A DNA stretch of 64,000 nt, taken from the NCBI GenBank assembly GCA_028673005.1, contig CM054120.1, forward strand, positions 60,758,057 to 60,822,056, given 5' to 3'. The notes beneath the pieces were generated by a model. The model saw only the letters and a list, made by a program, of their open reading frames with translations, was not told the DNA's origin and did no database searches. Positions within the stretch are counted from its first letter, which is position 1. Each line of letters starts with the position of its first letter. Made by a program: the position numbers and the translations under genes. Source of the DNA: Tanypteryx hageni (Eukaryota; Arthropoda; Insecta; Odonata; Petaluridae). Of this stretch, positions 20,264 to 31,604 are shown piece by piece.

Positions 20264-23162
20264 CATCATCATCATCATGCTTCTGTCCGAAGGTTTTAAC
20301 TGAATCGCTGCCTCCATTTCTCTCTCTCCCTAGAAGCCTCTTTTATATCTCTGTAAGTATTATATACCTGCTTTATATTATCTAATATTCCTATTCTTTT
20401 TCTCCCTCTTCCTCTTTTTCCACTAATTTTTCCTTCTAAGATCGTCCTTTGTAAACACTGTCTTCTCAATATGTGCCCTATCCAATTTGCTTTTCTTTTC
20501 CTGATTGTGTTTATTAGCATCCTATCTTCTCCCACCATTTCTAATACTTCTTCGTTTCTCTTCCTCTCTGTCCATTTCACTTTCATCATTCTTCTCCATA
20601 CCCACATCTCAAAACTTTCTAAATATTTTTCCTCCTTTCTCCTTATCGTCCACGTCTCTGCACCATAAAGAGCTATGCTCCATATGTAGCATTTTGCTAA
20701 TTTCTTCCTTGTTTCTAGATTTATTTTCTTGCTTGTGAGAAGCTCCTTCTTCTCGTTAAATGCTGCTTTTGCCATTGCAATCCTACTTCTGATGTCCTGT
20801 GTACTACTTCCATCCTGTGCTAAAATACTGCCGAGATATTTGAAACTACTTACTTGTTCCAATTTTTTGCCATTTACCATTATATTTAATTCTTTATGTT
20901 CCTTTGAAACCACCATGACTTTCGTTTTTTCTGTATTGATCTTCATTCCATATTGTTGGCCAACCTCAACTAGTCTGTCTGTCATCCTCTGAAGCTCTTT
21001 CTCGCCTTCTGCTATTAAGCCCTGATCATCTGCGTATTTAATGGTGGTAATACTTTCACCTCCTATCTTAAATCCTTTCTCTTCCACCAACGCTTCTTCT
21101 GTTATTGTTTCTGCATAAATATTAAATATCGCTGGTGAAATAGGACAACCCTGCCTCACTCCCCTCCCTATTGAAGTACTTTCTGTTTCTTCTCCTTCAA
21201 CCCTGACTCTAATCTTTTGATCAAAGTAAAGGTTTTAAAGCAGTCTTTTATCTTTCCAATCTATTCCTAATTTTTTTAAAATACCTAGCATCTTATCCCA
21301 TTTCACTCCATCAAAAGCTTTTTCCCAATCTACAAAACAAAAATACATATCTTTATTGACTTCTAGTGCTCTTTCTATCATCATCCTCATACATCCTATT
21401 GCATCTCTAGTCCCCCTTCCTCTTCTAAAACCAAACTAATTATCTTGCAGCTCCTTTTCTATTTTACATTCAATTCTTTTGGTTATTATTCTGGTTAGAA
21501 CTTTAGCTGTATGAGAAATTAAACTAATAGTTCTGTAATCCTTACAACATTTTGCATTGTTCTTTTTCTCCAGTGGTACCATCACAACATCTAAAAAATC
21601 TTCAGGCCATACGCCAGTATCATATACTTGGTTAAAAAAATTTGTGAGTTGCTTAACTGCTTTAGACCCCAAAACCTTAAGAACGTCCACGGGTATATCA
21701 TCACTCCCAACAGCCTTTCTTCTTTTCATGTCATCAATTGCTCTTTTAACTTCAGACTCGAGAATACTTGGTCCTAGCTGATCTTCTTCCACATCCTCTT
21801 CTTCATTTAATTCAGTATTTCTTGGCTTTCCTTCTTTGTCATACAGAACCTCAATGTCTTCTTTCCAGACATTCTTTACATTGTCTGGCTCCGATACTAT
21901 TTTACCACTTTTGTTCATGATTCCTTTACGTCCTATCTTTCTTGCTTTTTTCTTGAATAGTTCTCTTGCTTTGCTATACATGAGGTCTGTTCTACAAATT
22001 CTTTCACATTCGACAATCTCCTCGCATTTCTCATTTATCCACTGTTCTCTGGCTTTATCTGTTTCCCTTCTTAAAGCATTATTTAACTCCTTGTACTTTC
22101 TTTGGCCTTCTTCAGTGTTTATGTTCTTCCACTTTCTCCGCTCTTCCATTTTTTGCAGCATGGCTGCTGTGATCCAGGGTTTTTTGTTTCTTTCACTCGT
22201 TATCTTTCCTACCTTCTTTTCCATTACATCTTTAATGTTGCTATAGATGTATCTCCACTCCTCATCTACATTCTTCCTATTTTCTTCATCTCTCTCCCCC
22301 AACCTTTCCTCCAGCTCAGTCATAATAGCCTCCTTGTTTTTAAGGAGTTCCTCTAAGTTCCATTTCTTGTTAACTCTTATGTTTCTCTTAACGCTCTTCA
22401 GTCTACATTGTATATTTGCCACCAAAAGGTTGTGGTCAGAATCGCTATCTGCCCCTGGTAGTGTTTTCACATTTTTAACGCTATTTCTAAATCTTTCATT
22501 GACTAGTATGTAATCTATCTGGTATCGTCTCTGGACTCCTGGGCTTCTCCATGTGTAAAGTCTCCGCTGGTGATGCTTAAACCATGTATTAGTTACAATT
22601 AATCTATTTCTATGGCAGAATTCCACAAGTTTATCCCCTCTTTCATTTCTCTTCCCTAGTCCATATTTTCCCACTATGTTATCTTCCTGTCCCTCTCCGA
22701 CTACACTGTTCCAATCTCCCATTACTATGGTGGTGATCCTTCCTTTTCCCTCCTCCTCCAATATCTCCATAATCTGTTCATACATTTCATCTACTTCGTC
22801 GTCGCCAGCATTAGTCGTTGGCATATACACTTGAATTATAAGCATTTCCACTGGCTCCATCTGAAGTTTTACGGCTATTAATCTATCATTAACTGTCACT
22901 ACCTTGCTAATTCTTTCAGCTATCTCTTTTCTCATTATAATCCCCACTCCTCTTTCCTTTTTCTCCCCTCCCGAGTAAATAATCTTAAATTCGTCTGAAT
23001 TTATCTCGCCTTCTCCTTCCCACCGAACTTCACTAAGACCTACTATACCTACATTATTCCTTCTCATTTCCCTTTTTATGTTCTCTAGTTTACCCCCTGA
23101 ATTCATAGTCCTAACATTCCATGTGCCTATTCTTAATTTCTCACCACTTGCTTTCCTATTAC
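20264..23162 (-). mobile_element. RTE-like LINE inserted in copy A
   Basis: A 2.9-kb non-LTR element in reverse orientation. Its 3' end is an ATG/GAT trinucleotide tail (CATCATCATCATCAT on the plus strand at 20264-20278), typical of RTE-type elements. It is bounded by the 11-bp duplication GACGGACGGAT, and copy B carries the empty site. The 5' edge lies just upstream of the endonuclease domain, so the element is slightly 5' truncated or naturally short. Confidence 0.9.
20296..23162 (-). pseudogene. RTE-like endonuclease-reverse transcriptase (two stops)
   Basis: One continuous frame carries an AP-like endonuclease and then a reverse transcriptase. Endonuclease motifs are IGTWNVRTM, LSEVRWEGEG, VMGDWNS, YQIDYILV and SDSDHNLLV. 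RT motifs are GFRRGRGTRDA, FVDWEKAFDGV, MRQGCPISPAIFN and the catalytic KYADD. The frame is interrupted only by TAG (21436-21438, where homologs have Gln in the DNQFGF-type motif) and TAA near 21234. Neither stop is a frameshift. The frame extends upstream through flanking DNA to 23202, so that ATG is not the element's own. The gene needs only two substitutions to be open, and this copy is probably young. Confidence 0.88.
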
Positions 23163-23173
23163 GACGGACGGAT
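23163..23173 (+). repeat. Target-site duplication, right (RTE LINE)
   Basis: Second copy of GACGGACGGAT, directly followed by the sequence that follows the GGAC tract in copy B. Confidence 0.9.
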
Positions 23174-23188
23174 ATCACAAAGATAATG

Positions 23189-23215
23189 GTGCTTTTCAGC
23201 AATGGCGAAAAGCAC
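23189..23215. repeat. 9-bp perfect hairpin after the GGAC tract
   Basis: GTGCTTTTC (23189-23197) pairs perfectly with GAAAAGCAC (23207-23215) across a 9-base loop. Copy B has the same hairpin at 40185-40211 despite a nearby substitution. It could be an element terminus signal or a transcript hairpin; no function can be assigned. Confidence 0.65.
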
Positions 23216-25657
23216 TAAAAACCATTTACTCAGCATGTTTTATCGCTTGAGTATTTTGGTAAAAAATACACTACGCATTGCTGTTTAGTCTGAAAAATAT
23301 TATAAATGCTTTATAAAATCTTCATCGCTTTGCTGTTTCCTTTAAGAATTGATAAGTTTGAATTTTGGGTTGGCACCGGTAGTTTTCCCCCTAAGATGCA
23401 ACGCTAAAAAATTTTTCCTTGTCCATTCTTTCATCTCTTCCAACCTCACAAGATCTACTTCTTGTATCATTTAACACATAAATTAAATTTTGTGCTACTC
23501 GAATATTCAAATATTTGTGGAATAAGATTTCATAATATTTCTCGCGCTTGTACCACAGTACTAATAAATTTTACACATCGCTTCATATTGTTCCTAATAA
23601 AGAGTATAATAATTGATTTTTCGATTGAACATCCAATCCACTACGTACCTTCTTAGGCCAACTTTGTTTCATTAAGTACGAGCGCTTGCTCCTAGGTGGC
23701 AGGACGTATCTTACATTGAGTTACGCATTTCACTGCCGGTATTTAAAAAAATCCATGCATATAATTTTGAAAATGAATTCTTGAAATAGAGAGTTAAAAC
23801 AAGTGATTATTTTAACTCCTTCAGATAATATAATCGTCCGATTAGCCTTTTCTGGATAATATCTATACCTTGGTTTTTACCATAGCAAAGCAACCGTCCA
23901 GGCTGTATATGAGCTTATACATCCGGTGGTGGGGAAGTATATAGCTACATTGATTAATCACAGTTTAAGAAAAAAATGACATGAATTGAAGAAATGAATT
24001 TTTTCAGAAAGATAAAAGTGTAGGTACTCATGTGATCTTAAACAAAAATCTTAAGATACTCGCGATGATCCCCAGAACGCGTTTACTTATTCCCGTTCTC
24101 TAACAAATACAAATTAGACACAGAAATTAGATTTCAATTTTGCCATTTAATTTGTTAATTAAGGATATTTTTAAAAACCCGCGTTGTTTTTATTTTGCTA
24201 AATCGATAGGATATACTGTGGTCGTTCATTTACTGAAGACGTTTTCTAGGAAAAAAGAGGACTGTTGAACTTTTGCCACACGAATAAATATATAGTTCTT
24301 TTACTTGTGCTTCTCGTAAGGACATCTAACTCAAAGATTGAGATAACCACTCTTTCTTAATTTCAACTGCTTTGAATCACATTCGACGATGAACATTTTC
24401 ATGGTACAAATGTTTACTTTGCTGAAGTGTAATTAATTACATGAAAAATATGTAAATAAACCAGGAAAGGACAACTTTGCTTCAGAAATTGGCTTCAGCG
24501 CCAAAAATTAAGAGCCAGGGCTGATTTAAGAAAGAGTGCGAATATAATCTCTTCATACCGGAGACACATCATTGCTTTTAATCTTTCACTTAAATGAAAA
24601 ATGAGCTGAAATTTATATGAAAAAAAGTTTATTGGTAAAGTAGAGAAAAAGAGTTGCTACTGCCGAAATATTTCTAGGCACAAAGGTTAATTGGTGCTTG
24701 GTATTGATCGAACCCTTGTTTTAAAAGGCTTAATTTCCACTATTGGCATTAGTAGAAAGGGGAATATGAAGGAGTATTTAAGGGTTAGTTTAAAAAAATT
24801 TAATGTTTCAACGACCGTCTCATCAAAACAGTTATAATCGAAATAAATTTACAATTTATATGCCTATACTACACAAGAGAAAATACCGAGACGTAATTAG
24901 CTCATATTATTCGTGAATGCTTAATTTTTTTGCCACTACGCGTTGTTGCTCTTGATAATACATTTTCAAACAGAAAGTAAATCATTTAGCGTAGTAGTAT
25001 AAATGTCAAAAAACTATTGCTCAAAAATAATGAATGAAAATGGTTGAATGGCAAAACAATATAACAATCAATGGTTCTGTAAACTTGATATATTAAAATA
25101 TTTTTTGGAAATTATCAGCATCTCAGATTGCCAAGATCACAATTTTTTATGTAGTGCCAGCCTATATTTTATCGTTAAATCGTAAGTTGAGAATTACTCT
25201 CAAGAAAGTTACCTTTAAAATGAATATCCCGTTCTTCATGAAATTCTACTATAAATGAAAAACGATTTATATTATTCATTATAGTGATCACTTGCGATCC
25301 GCACCTTAAGCTTACATATAGAACTGATTTTAAATCGTAAAATACATTTAATTGAAATTTTACTGTAAAATTTAAGAGGAATCAGGAAACTTCAGATTAT
25401 ATGCATTACGTATATTTGTCATATATATGAAATTTACTCAGCGATAATTATACTTGCAAAGATTTCTGAAATTAACTAAATCATTTAGAGCCTATTTACT
25501 GAATGAAAAAATAATTTAAATGATTGAATTTATAGAATATATAAAATTTCTGTTGCAATTCCAATAATTAGTTCAGATGTCTTAAAGAATGCAACATAAC
25601 ATTATATATTGAATATATAAAATTTCTGTTGCAATTGCAATAATTAGTTCAGATGTC
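23216..25657 (+). repeat. Right half of the non-coding repeat core (copy A)
   Basis: Matches copy B 40212-42963 and, at 23549-23960, the fragment at 1-395. There is no gene and only short random frames. The 24990-25657 part is the inner piece of the right inverted arm. A ~90-base block is duplicated in tandem at about 25535-25656. Confidence 0.75.
24990..25657 (-). repeat. Right inverted arm of the repeat core (copy A, inner part)
   Basis: The reverse complement reads TCACTATAATGAATAATATAAATCG and onward as in the left arm at about 18490, and continues to GTCAAAAAACTATTGCTC-type sequence matching about 18760. The similarity is clear but imperfect. The outer part resumes at 28409 after the TTAA transposon. 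Confidence 0.7.
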
Positions 25658-28408
25658 TTAAGGGGGTATATATTTGTTAACCCATGAAAATAATGCCTAT
25701 TTTTGAAAAGCTGTAGTTGGGAAATAAAAAATCCAATCTATATGCTTTGAAGTATGTTAAGGACATACATTTTTATAAACCATTCTTTGCAAAAAAAATT
25801 ATTGTTGATTCTTTCTGAAAAATGGCCGTTTCAAGTTGGCGTCTATGATTCGGCATTGTCGTCTTCGGGCCATGATTGTGATGTAACGAATAGTCGGAAT
25901 CAAAAAATAAAACAGTTTTGCAAATTATATTAATACACAAATGGCCTCTTCCGCATTAAAATTGAGTAATTACTGCTATTTCTGTTTGCAATTAAATATA
26001 CTGTATGGAAAATTCATAAAATTTCGTATATTATATTTGAATTGCAGAAGAACCAATTTAAATATTTCAAAATCTGTAGTCTACTCCATTTCTATTTGTT
26101 TGCTGAATACATGTATTAAATTTCAGATTTTTATCGATAACGGTTTTTGAGAAATCGTGGCCCAAAATGTAGAAAATGTAGTTTTCGGGAAAATGGCTTT
26201 AAAGATAAAACAATAATTTCTGGCAATGAAGTGGAAACATACCCCTTTCAAAATCCTCCTGGCATGTAACAGGCCCCTTCAGCAGCCAATGTCTCTTCTT
26301 CTGCTGCCTGTTTTATGCGCCTTCTCTTTCTTCGTGTCTCTAACGTCGACTGTTCCCTCTTTGATGCAGCGACAGACAGACGCCGCTTGTCCTCTTCTAC
26401 AGCGGCTGTGGTTGCACGGGTGCCAGGAATGATGTTCAATTCCTCCATTACTTTCACAATTGCCATTCCACCATCATTGAAGGTTGCAACAGCAATATTT
26501 GCAGCTGTCAATAAAGTATTTAAGCCCCTAAATGAGTGTTTCGGTACGAGTTTCCAAATCTTACTGTTTAATGACTCATTGTTATTTTGGTTATAACCAC
26601 CAATACATTTTTTTAGTAGCTCCTCATCAGATAATGCGGTATATACAGACAGAAGGGCATCCATTACTGCTGTTTCGACTTCACTTGAAAATTCAAAGTT
26701 AAAATCATTGCTGGCTTGTGCTTTTTGCCAGCTGCACCAACTGTCTTCTCCTTTAGGACATAAGAAATGTTGCGGGTTGGAATTTGTGGACCTATAATGA
26801 TAGTAAGTTGCCCATACAGCATTTCTCATATCATTTAAACTGGCGGTTTTTGCCCTTATAGCATTTCCATAGTATGTTGTTAATTTGTCAATCAGTTTTG
26901 CAGTCAGTCTTCTCTGTCCGCCAATCCCCTTTCCGTCCGACAACTTCACCCCGGCTAAATCTTTTTTAATAGATCTCAATCTTGTTCCTATTCTCTTCTG
27001 AACATGACCAATACATTCTTTCTTCTCTATTTTCTCATCTCCATATGGTCTAGCTTCACACACAGCCTTATGCACTTTAGAATCACCATCGCCAATGTAT
27101 TTCAGATATTTACATCCGTACTTTTCTGATGAACTATCAAATATTTCCAGCATTCCTTGCACTTCCATACCTCCGGCACATCCTTCGTAATTTGCTGCAC
27201 AGTGTTCCTTATGATTGTCAAGCCATTCCATGTATTTCTCTGTACCCGATTTTTTTCCCATACTTCACATTCTTTGCAGTAACTGTTCTTTACTGCTAAG
27301 TCGATAACTTTGCCTGTCTTGATGCCAATGACAGTAGTGACACCCTGCAATGATGAAAATCCTCGTCTTCGCCAAGTTCCATCTCCAGAAACGGCAATGC
27401 CGTCTTCAACTTCGTCTGCGTCAGTTATTGTAGCAGCAATTTCTTCTATGGCAGCACGTCCAATCGACTCCTCCTTCACAATTTCTGAGGAATCACATAT
27501 TTTTTTAACGATATTATCATAGGTGGACTGTCGTATGGGAGATGGTAGGTTCATAATTCCGCAGAATGTTCTTGCACCTGATTGTCCTTGTCCCAGCATT
27601 CTCATTGCAAGAACCATTCTCCTGTTTACGCAGTACTGATTGCCATGATTTCCAATTTGCCGGCATGACGGTATACAGGCAATATCACTACACTTTTCAC
27701 AACTCACAGCAAGTTTAAATCCTAGTCCACGCACACTTTCTTGACTAAAGCTTACTTCTCCAGCACACCTACTACATCGTAAGCACTTTTTCAATCCACC
27801 GAATATGGTATCAAAATCAATTATTTCATTCCTTGGATTGCATTCACTCGGATAACTAGTGGAAGGGCTGGGATCACTATGGTGTAGCTTTCGACTCGAT
27901 GCCGAAGTTATCTCTTCACGAGCTTCATCTACTTCTTTCATAAATCGATTTCCGTAAAATCTTCGTTTTTTTATAACGTCTCTTGCTCCCTTTCTTATCG
28001 CCTATCCCGGGAGGACAGCATGGATGCATTTCAGCAGTATGGCTTGTGATAGATACAATACCAAAATAATACCTCGAAAAAGGTCTAAACACGTGCAAAA
28101 CATTCACAAACCAATCCAAAATACACAAAGGAACTTCGACACTCGATTGTCACGTGTTGAGCCCTCCAATACCTTCTACTCCCCTCTTCTCTTTTTTACA
28201 AATCCCCTTGGCAGACAGCTGCCGAGTGACGAAGTTCCTGATGAGTCAGACGACCGCGCATTCTATGAGATAAATATTTGCTGACAGCGTAATTTTTCGA
28301 ACTTTTGGATGCAGTTTGCATCATTATGTAGAAAAATGATTCAGCTATCAAAAACTAAAATAAAAAAACAGTGAATTTTGAAGGTTTAACTCATATATAC
28401 CCCCTTAA
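25658..28408 (-). mobile_element. TTAA-targeting DNA transposon (Kolobok-like)
   Basis: The element proper is 25662-28404 (2743 bp), flanked by TTAA at 25658-25661 and 28405-28408. The termini are inverted: GGGGGTATATAT at the left and ATATATACCCCC at the right, followed inside by GTTAA-like matches. Copy B has the intact empty site GTCTTAAAGAATG at 42961-42973. TTAA duplication with G-rich ends fits the Kolobok superfamily; piggyBac is unlikely because the transposase is unrelated to it. One transposase gene is on the minus strand. Confidence 0.85.
26248..28029 (-). pseudogene. Mutator-like/Kolobok-like DDE transposase
   Basis: Transposase of the TTAA element. Reading on the minus strand: a basic start (GDKKGSKRRYKK, then RRFYGNRF), a zinc-binding-like segment (LRCSRCAGE, CEKCSDIACIPSC), VSGDGTWRRRGFSS with the likely first Asp (about 27370-27392), CAGGMEVQGM, YIGDGDSKVH with the likely second Asp, ECIGHVQKRIGTRL, LSDGKGIGG, LTTYYGNAIR and NNNESLNSKIW with the likely Glu. 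The C-terminus is basic. Two 1-base frame changes lie exactly at 7-base T runs (27250-27256 and 27966-27972). Otherwise about 600 codons are open. I recall such proteins as Mutator-like transposase domain proteins of arthropods; the triad assignment is inference. Confidence 0.8.
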
Positions 28409-29605
28409 AGAATGGAACATAACATTTATATATTCAATATCTCTATAAATTCAATCATTTAAATTGCATTTTCATTCAGTGCATTTTATATAAGTTATTA
28501 ATAACAAAATTATTATATTTTTATTTTTACACTTTTTGTGCGCTTTATAAAAGTTATTAACTTAAAAAATTTATTTTAATTTATTTTTAGTCTTAATGTG
28601 AAATATATTAAAGTTTATATGTTCTTCAAAAATTAACTTTATTAACTAAATAGGTAGGTGCCTGTTTAAAATCTACGGTAAAATTTTTAATTAAATTTTC
28701 GTGAAAGAATTATCTAAGTCCAATGGTACCCAATTACACAAAACCGGCAAAAACGCAAATCACTAATTATGCGTCAAATTCTCACTTTAAAAACTGATTT
28801 GTCGATCGATTCGACGCGTATTCAAAAATATATTGCAGGAAAACACACTTTCGTTCTTTTATACATACGTTGTTTGAAGTTTCGACCTCCTACGATAATT
28901 CTAAGTAATTTTAATATGCCAATAATTAATGTTGTACATTCGGATGTATTCCTTCTCGCATATAACGCAACGATTCATTTCCCTCTCCTTCCTTCTTTCT
29001 CTCTCTCGTATTAAAAGCATTCAAAGCACGCTTTCACCCATAAGGATTGAAATAACAATAGGATTTCGAGGTTTTACAATTTGGCAATGCAACATCCCGT
29101 TAAAATATAATGATTTCCTCAAAATATGTGAATTTAACGTTTAACATGAGGTATTTCTAAGTGTAGGCGGAGAAAGACTAACAGAATAAGAATCTTTATA
29201 TTTTATCTTTAAATTGGTTTAGATCCGAAGATCATAGGTTTATTCTTTTAAATTTAGATCTCAAAAAGAATAAAAGCCTGCACGTCTTAAAATCGGTGTC
29301 TACGTGATACTTTATGGAAATGTCTTCCTTAGAGACGAACCCGGGTTTTTTTCGAAATATTTTTTAATCACTTTTAAAATGTGAATCAAGCATTCTTGCC
29401 AAATTCAGATTTTCTATTTCGATTCTTTATAAATTTTATAGTACATGACCAACAAATATATAGATAGATTTCTCAGTAGTTTGTCATGCTCAACGTGACG
29501 TACTATTTGTTTTAATTCATGGCTCATGAAGAGCAGTACAAGCCTGAGGTGGTTCGAATCCTACTAAAGGTAAGAAATTTTTCTGATGTCGAAGGGCTTG
29601 AATAA

Positions 29606-29655
<50 letters not shown>

Positions 29656-30600
29656 TATATATATAAGATTATAATAGGTTCTTTTTGGTATATTGCCACT
29701 GAAGACGGCTGCTTTTTAGCCGAAATGCTCAAATGGTTTTTTAACCTTGTTGTGGCTATTGGAGATACCTAAGGCAAGCATATAATTTTTATTTGCTTGT
29801 TCTTGAATTAATGGTAGATGTTTTAAATTTCATAATATCTTTTTAAAAATTCTTAGAACATATTTTACTCCTGTTTGCCTCAATTTAATTTTTATCACTC
29901 TTAACCATAAATCAAACTCTTGACCGACCTACCTGCCTCAAGGCAACTTTTCCTCCTCCATCCTCATTCGGCTCGACCTCACTCTCCAATTTCTCTCCCA
30001 TTCCCTCTAATCACCCTAAAATTCCACCTCTTCCCTATTACCACCCCTCACCTTCAGCTCATACTCCTTGTTCTTTCCCTTATCATCATATATCCCTCAT
30101 TTTACACTCCCTATCATTTTCTCTGTTACCCACCCCACTCTTTTTCAATGGAAGATACAAAAGGGCGTAGTAAGGTAAATACCCCACCCCACTAAGGAAG
30201 ATATCAATCTTCAATAAAATATTATCTCAATTTATTTTATTCTAGAAATATTATGCAACTATCTAAGGAGTGCATAACATACGCTGTATATTCGTTATAA
30301 TGAGAGGGTATTATTGTGCATTAATAGAGGTAAATATATTTGTTTTCTTATTAGGTACCTCTCCGAGCGCTCTACGAGTCTCACGACAACGCGGAGAAAC
30401 TGAACAGTGCTAAACCCCAGAAAAACAGGTAGGCTACAGGACGAGATATGGGCGCCTAGCTCGTCCTATACAAAGGCTTATATGAGCATGATTCATAGAT
30501 ACGGAAGGGTCTAGAAAGGTCTAGCCGGGTGAATCATGCTCAGAAGGTGCGAGAAGATTCCACGGCCTACATAAGCAGCGCGCAGAGCTTAGGCGGAACA
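28409..30600 (+). repeat. Outer right part of the repeat core (copy A)
   Basis: Near-identical to 42968-45135 in copy B. 28409-28640 is the outer piece of the right inverted arm. No gene is supported; the short open frames here recur in B only because the DNA does. Pyrimidine-rich DNA lies at 29930-30130. A GGTTCGAATCC motif at about 29553, like a Pol III B box, lacks a well-spaced A box. Confidence 0.7.
29611..29665. repeat. TA microsatellite
   Basis: About 27 TA units with one AA interruption. The copy B counterpart is at 44153-44200 and is uninterrupted and shorter, as expected for slippage. Confidence 0.95.
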
Positions 30601-30804
30601 CTTGCTGTAAGCAACTGGCTGAGTCAATATTACGGAACACGGGAAAGGTGTATTGTTCTTTTCACACGGCCTAACCCCTCCTCTTCTCTTACGAACGTGG
30701 ATGTTCAAATCGCACGCCCCACCATTTCATTCAATGCAACCGTCTCGGTGCTACAGTTATAATGTCGGTAGGAGGTAGAATGTAAGTGGAATATGAGAGA
30801 TATG

Positions 30805-31134
30805 GATTTGAACTGGGTACCACTGGAGGATCGTAGATTGCACTCAAGGTTGCGGCTTCTGGAGAAATAAAGATAGGAATGTCTAAAGGACGAGGTTGTA
30901 GGAATAATTGAAGCACCAACGTAAATAGGTAGAAACGACCGTGATGATAAGATACGTGAGATCGATTGTACGACGGACCGTTATCTAGGCTCGTTCTTTC
31001 CGAGGACAATACGAGATCACAGTAGAAAATTTCAACCTGCGATAGACAATCTTTAGGTAGGTTATGGTGCAATTCACCCCCTGCCACACACCAATTAGGT
31101 GAATAGCAGGGTAACATGTAGATGTAGATGTAAT
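30805..31134 (+). mobile_element. LINE 3' fragment (CR1/Jockey-like)
   Basis: Matches the last ~330 bases of the LINE at 807-2683: the LNWV..LEDRRLHS coding segment with stops, SFFPRTIR, the CCCTGC/GCAGGG hairpin and the TAGATG tail at about 31115-31134. It is part of the duplicated segment; copy B retains only its last ~150 bases. Confidence 0.85.
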
Positions 31135-31270
31135 AGGAGATTATGAAGTGAAGAGGATGCGTCATAATTCCTTCTGACTCGGTTGAGAGGTTGTTAGCGC
31201 ATCTGGCAATGTCAGGGTCACGGCTTTGTTTTCTCTTAAGGACAAGTTACGCGCTATTTATGATCTAGAT

Positions 31271-31511
31271 CATGGTTTCCCAACGTAGGCGGTAGCGCCC
31301 CCCATGGGGGTGCTACTTCCATTCAGGGGGGCTTTGAGGTGACTACTAACTTTAAGGGGGCGTTTGGGCTATTAAGGGGGCTTTGACATTGGTAGTTAGA
31401 ATCGATCGCTGAAGCATCGAAACATTAAATTAAATTTGACGTTGACGCTTAAATTTTGGTGTCTCTTGTACCTCGTTCACATGATCACAATCTTAACCTG
31501 GTTAGGCACTG
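31271..31511 (+). mobile_element. Truncated hAT 5' end in copy A
   Basis: Aligns to the hAT terminus at 45430-45660, including a 25-bp subterminal palindrome (31292-31316) and TTAAGGGGGC subterminal repeats. The similarity stops at about 31511, where the duplicated segment ends. It is more diverged from its copy B counterpart than the rest of the segment. Confidence 0.7.
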
Positions 31512-31604
31512 ACTACTCGTGATACTTTTTCAATAAGTACAGTTTTTGAAACGGCCGACGAATGGGCATAAACAGTACTGATATTTTCTTTTCAATATTA
31601 AATT

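Larger units (their letters stand above)
16253..31511 (+). repeat. Duplicated segment, copy A
   Basis: Direct copy of 35702-45660, near-identical over long stretches (for example 17475-18360 against 35971-36860, and 28650-30600 against 43190-45130). Differences are a ~950-base block found only here (16519-17474), a 1.4-kb block missing here (36861-38275 in copy B), an RTE-like LINE, a TTAA transposon, and 380 bases (30601-30981) that copy B lacks. The right end falls inside a hAT terminus. The interior is almost non-coding. Confidence 0.88.

Noticed and set aside
20471..22513. Plus-strand frames inside the RTE LINE
   Set aside because: Antisense shadows of the endonuclease-RT ORF.
23174..23225. 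Helitron 3' end (hairpin plus CTAA)
   Set aside because: The CTRR-like bases overlap the stem end instead of lying about 10 bases after it, and no TC 5' end or Rep/helicase gene is present.
26226..26596. Plus-strand frames inside the TTAA element
   Set aside because: Antisense shadows of the transposase gene on the minus strand.
28769..29144. Short open frames conserved between copies A and B (also 43311-43686)
   Set aside because: Conservation only reflects the recent DNA duplication. Composition is not protein-like and there is no start context or homology I recognise.
29545..29565. Perfect B-box motif GGTTCGAATCC
   Set aside because: The only A-box-like sequence is about 30 bases away, too close for a tRNA promoter, and no cloverleaf can be drawn.
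29517..29732. Open frames across TA microsatellites here and at 44059, 50581, 55645 and 55962
   Set aside because: They encode Tyr-Ile repeats from TA runs; length is set by the microsatellite and flanks differ.
31180..31245. tRNA-like stretch (GGTTGTTAGCGCATCTGGC...GGGTCACGG), also at about 45340
   Set aside because: The A-box-like part is tempting, but the B box is poor and no SINE boundary or target duplication was found.
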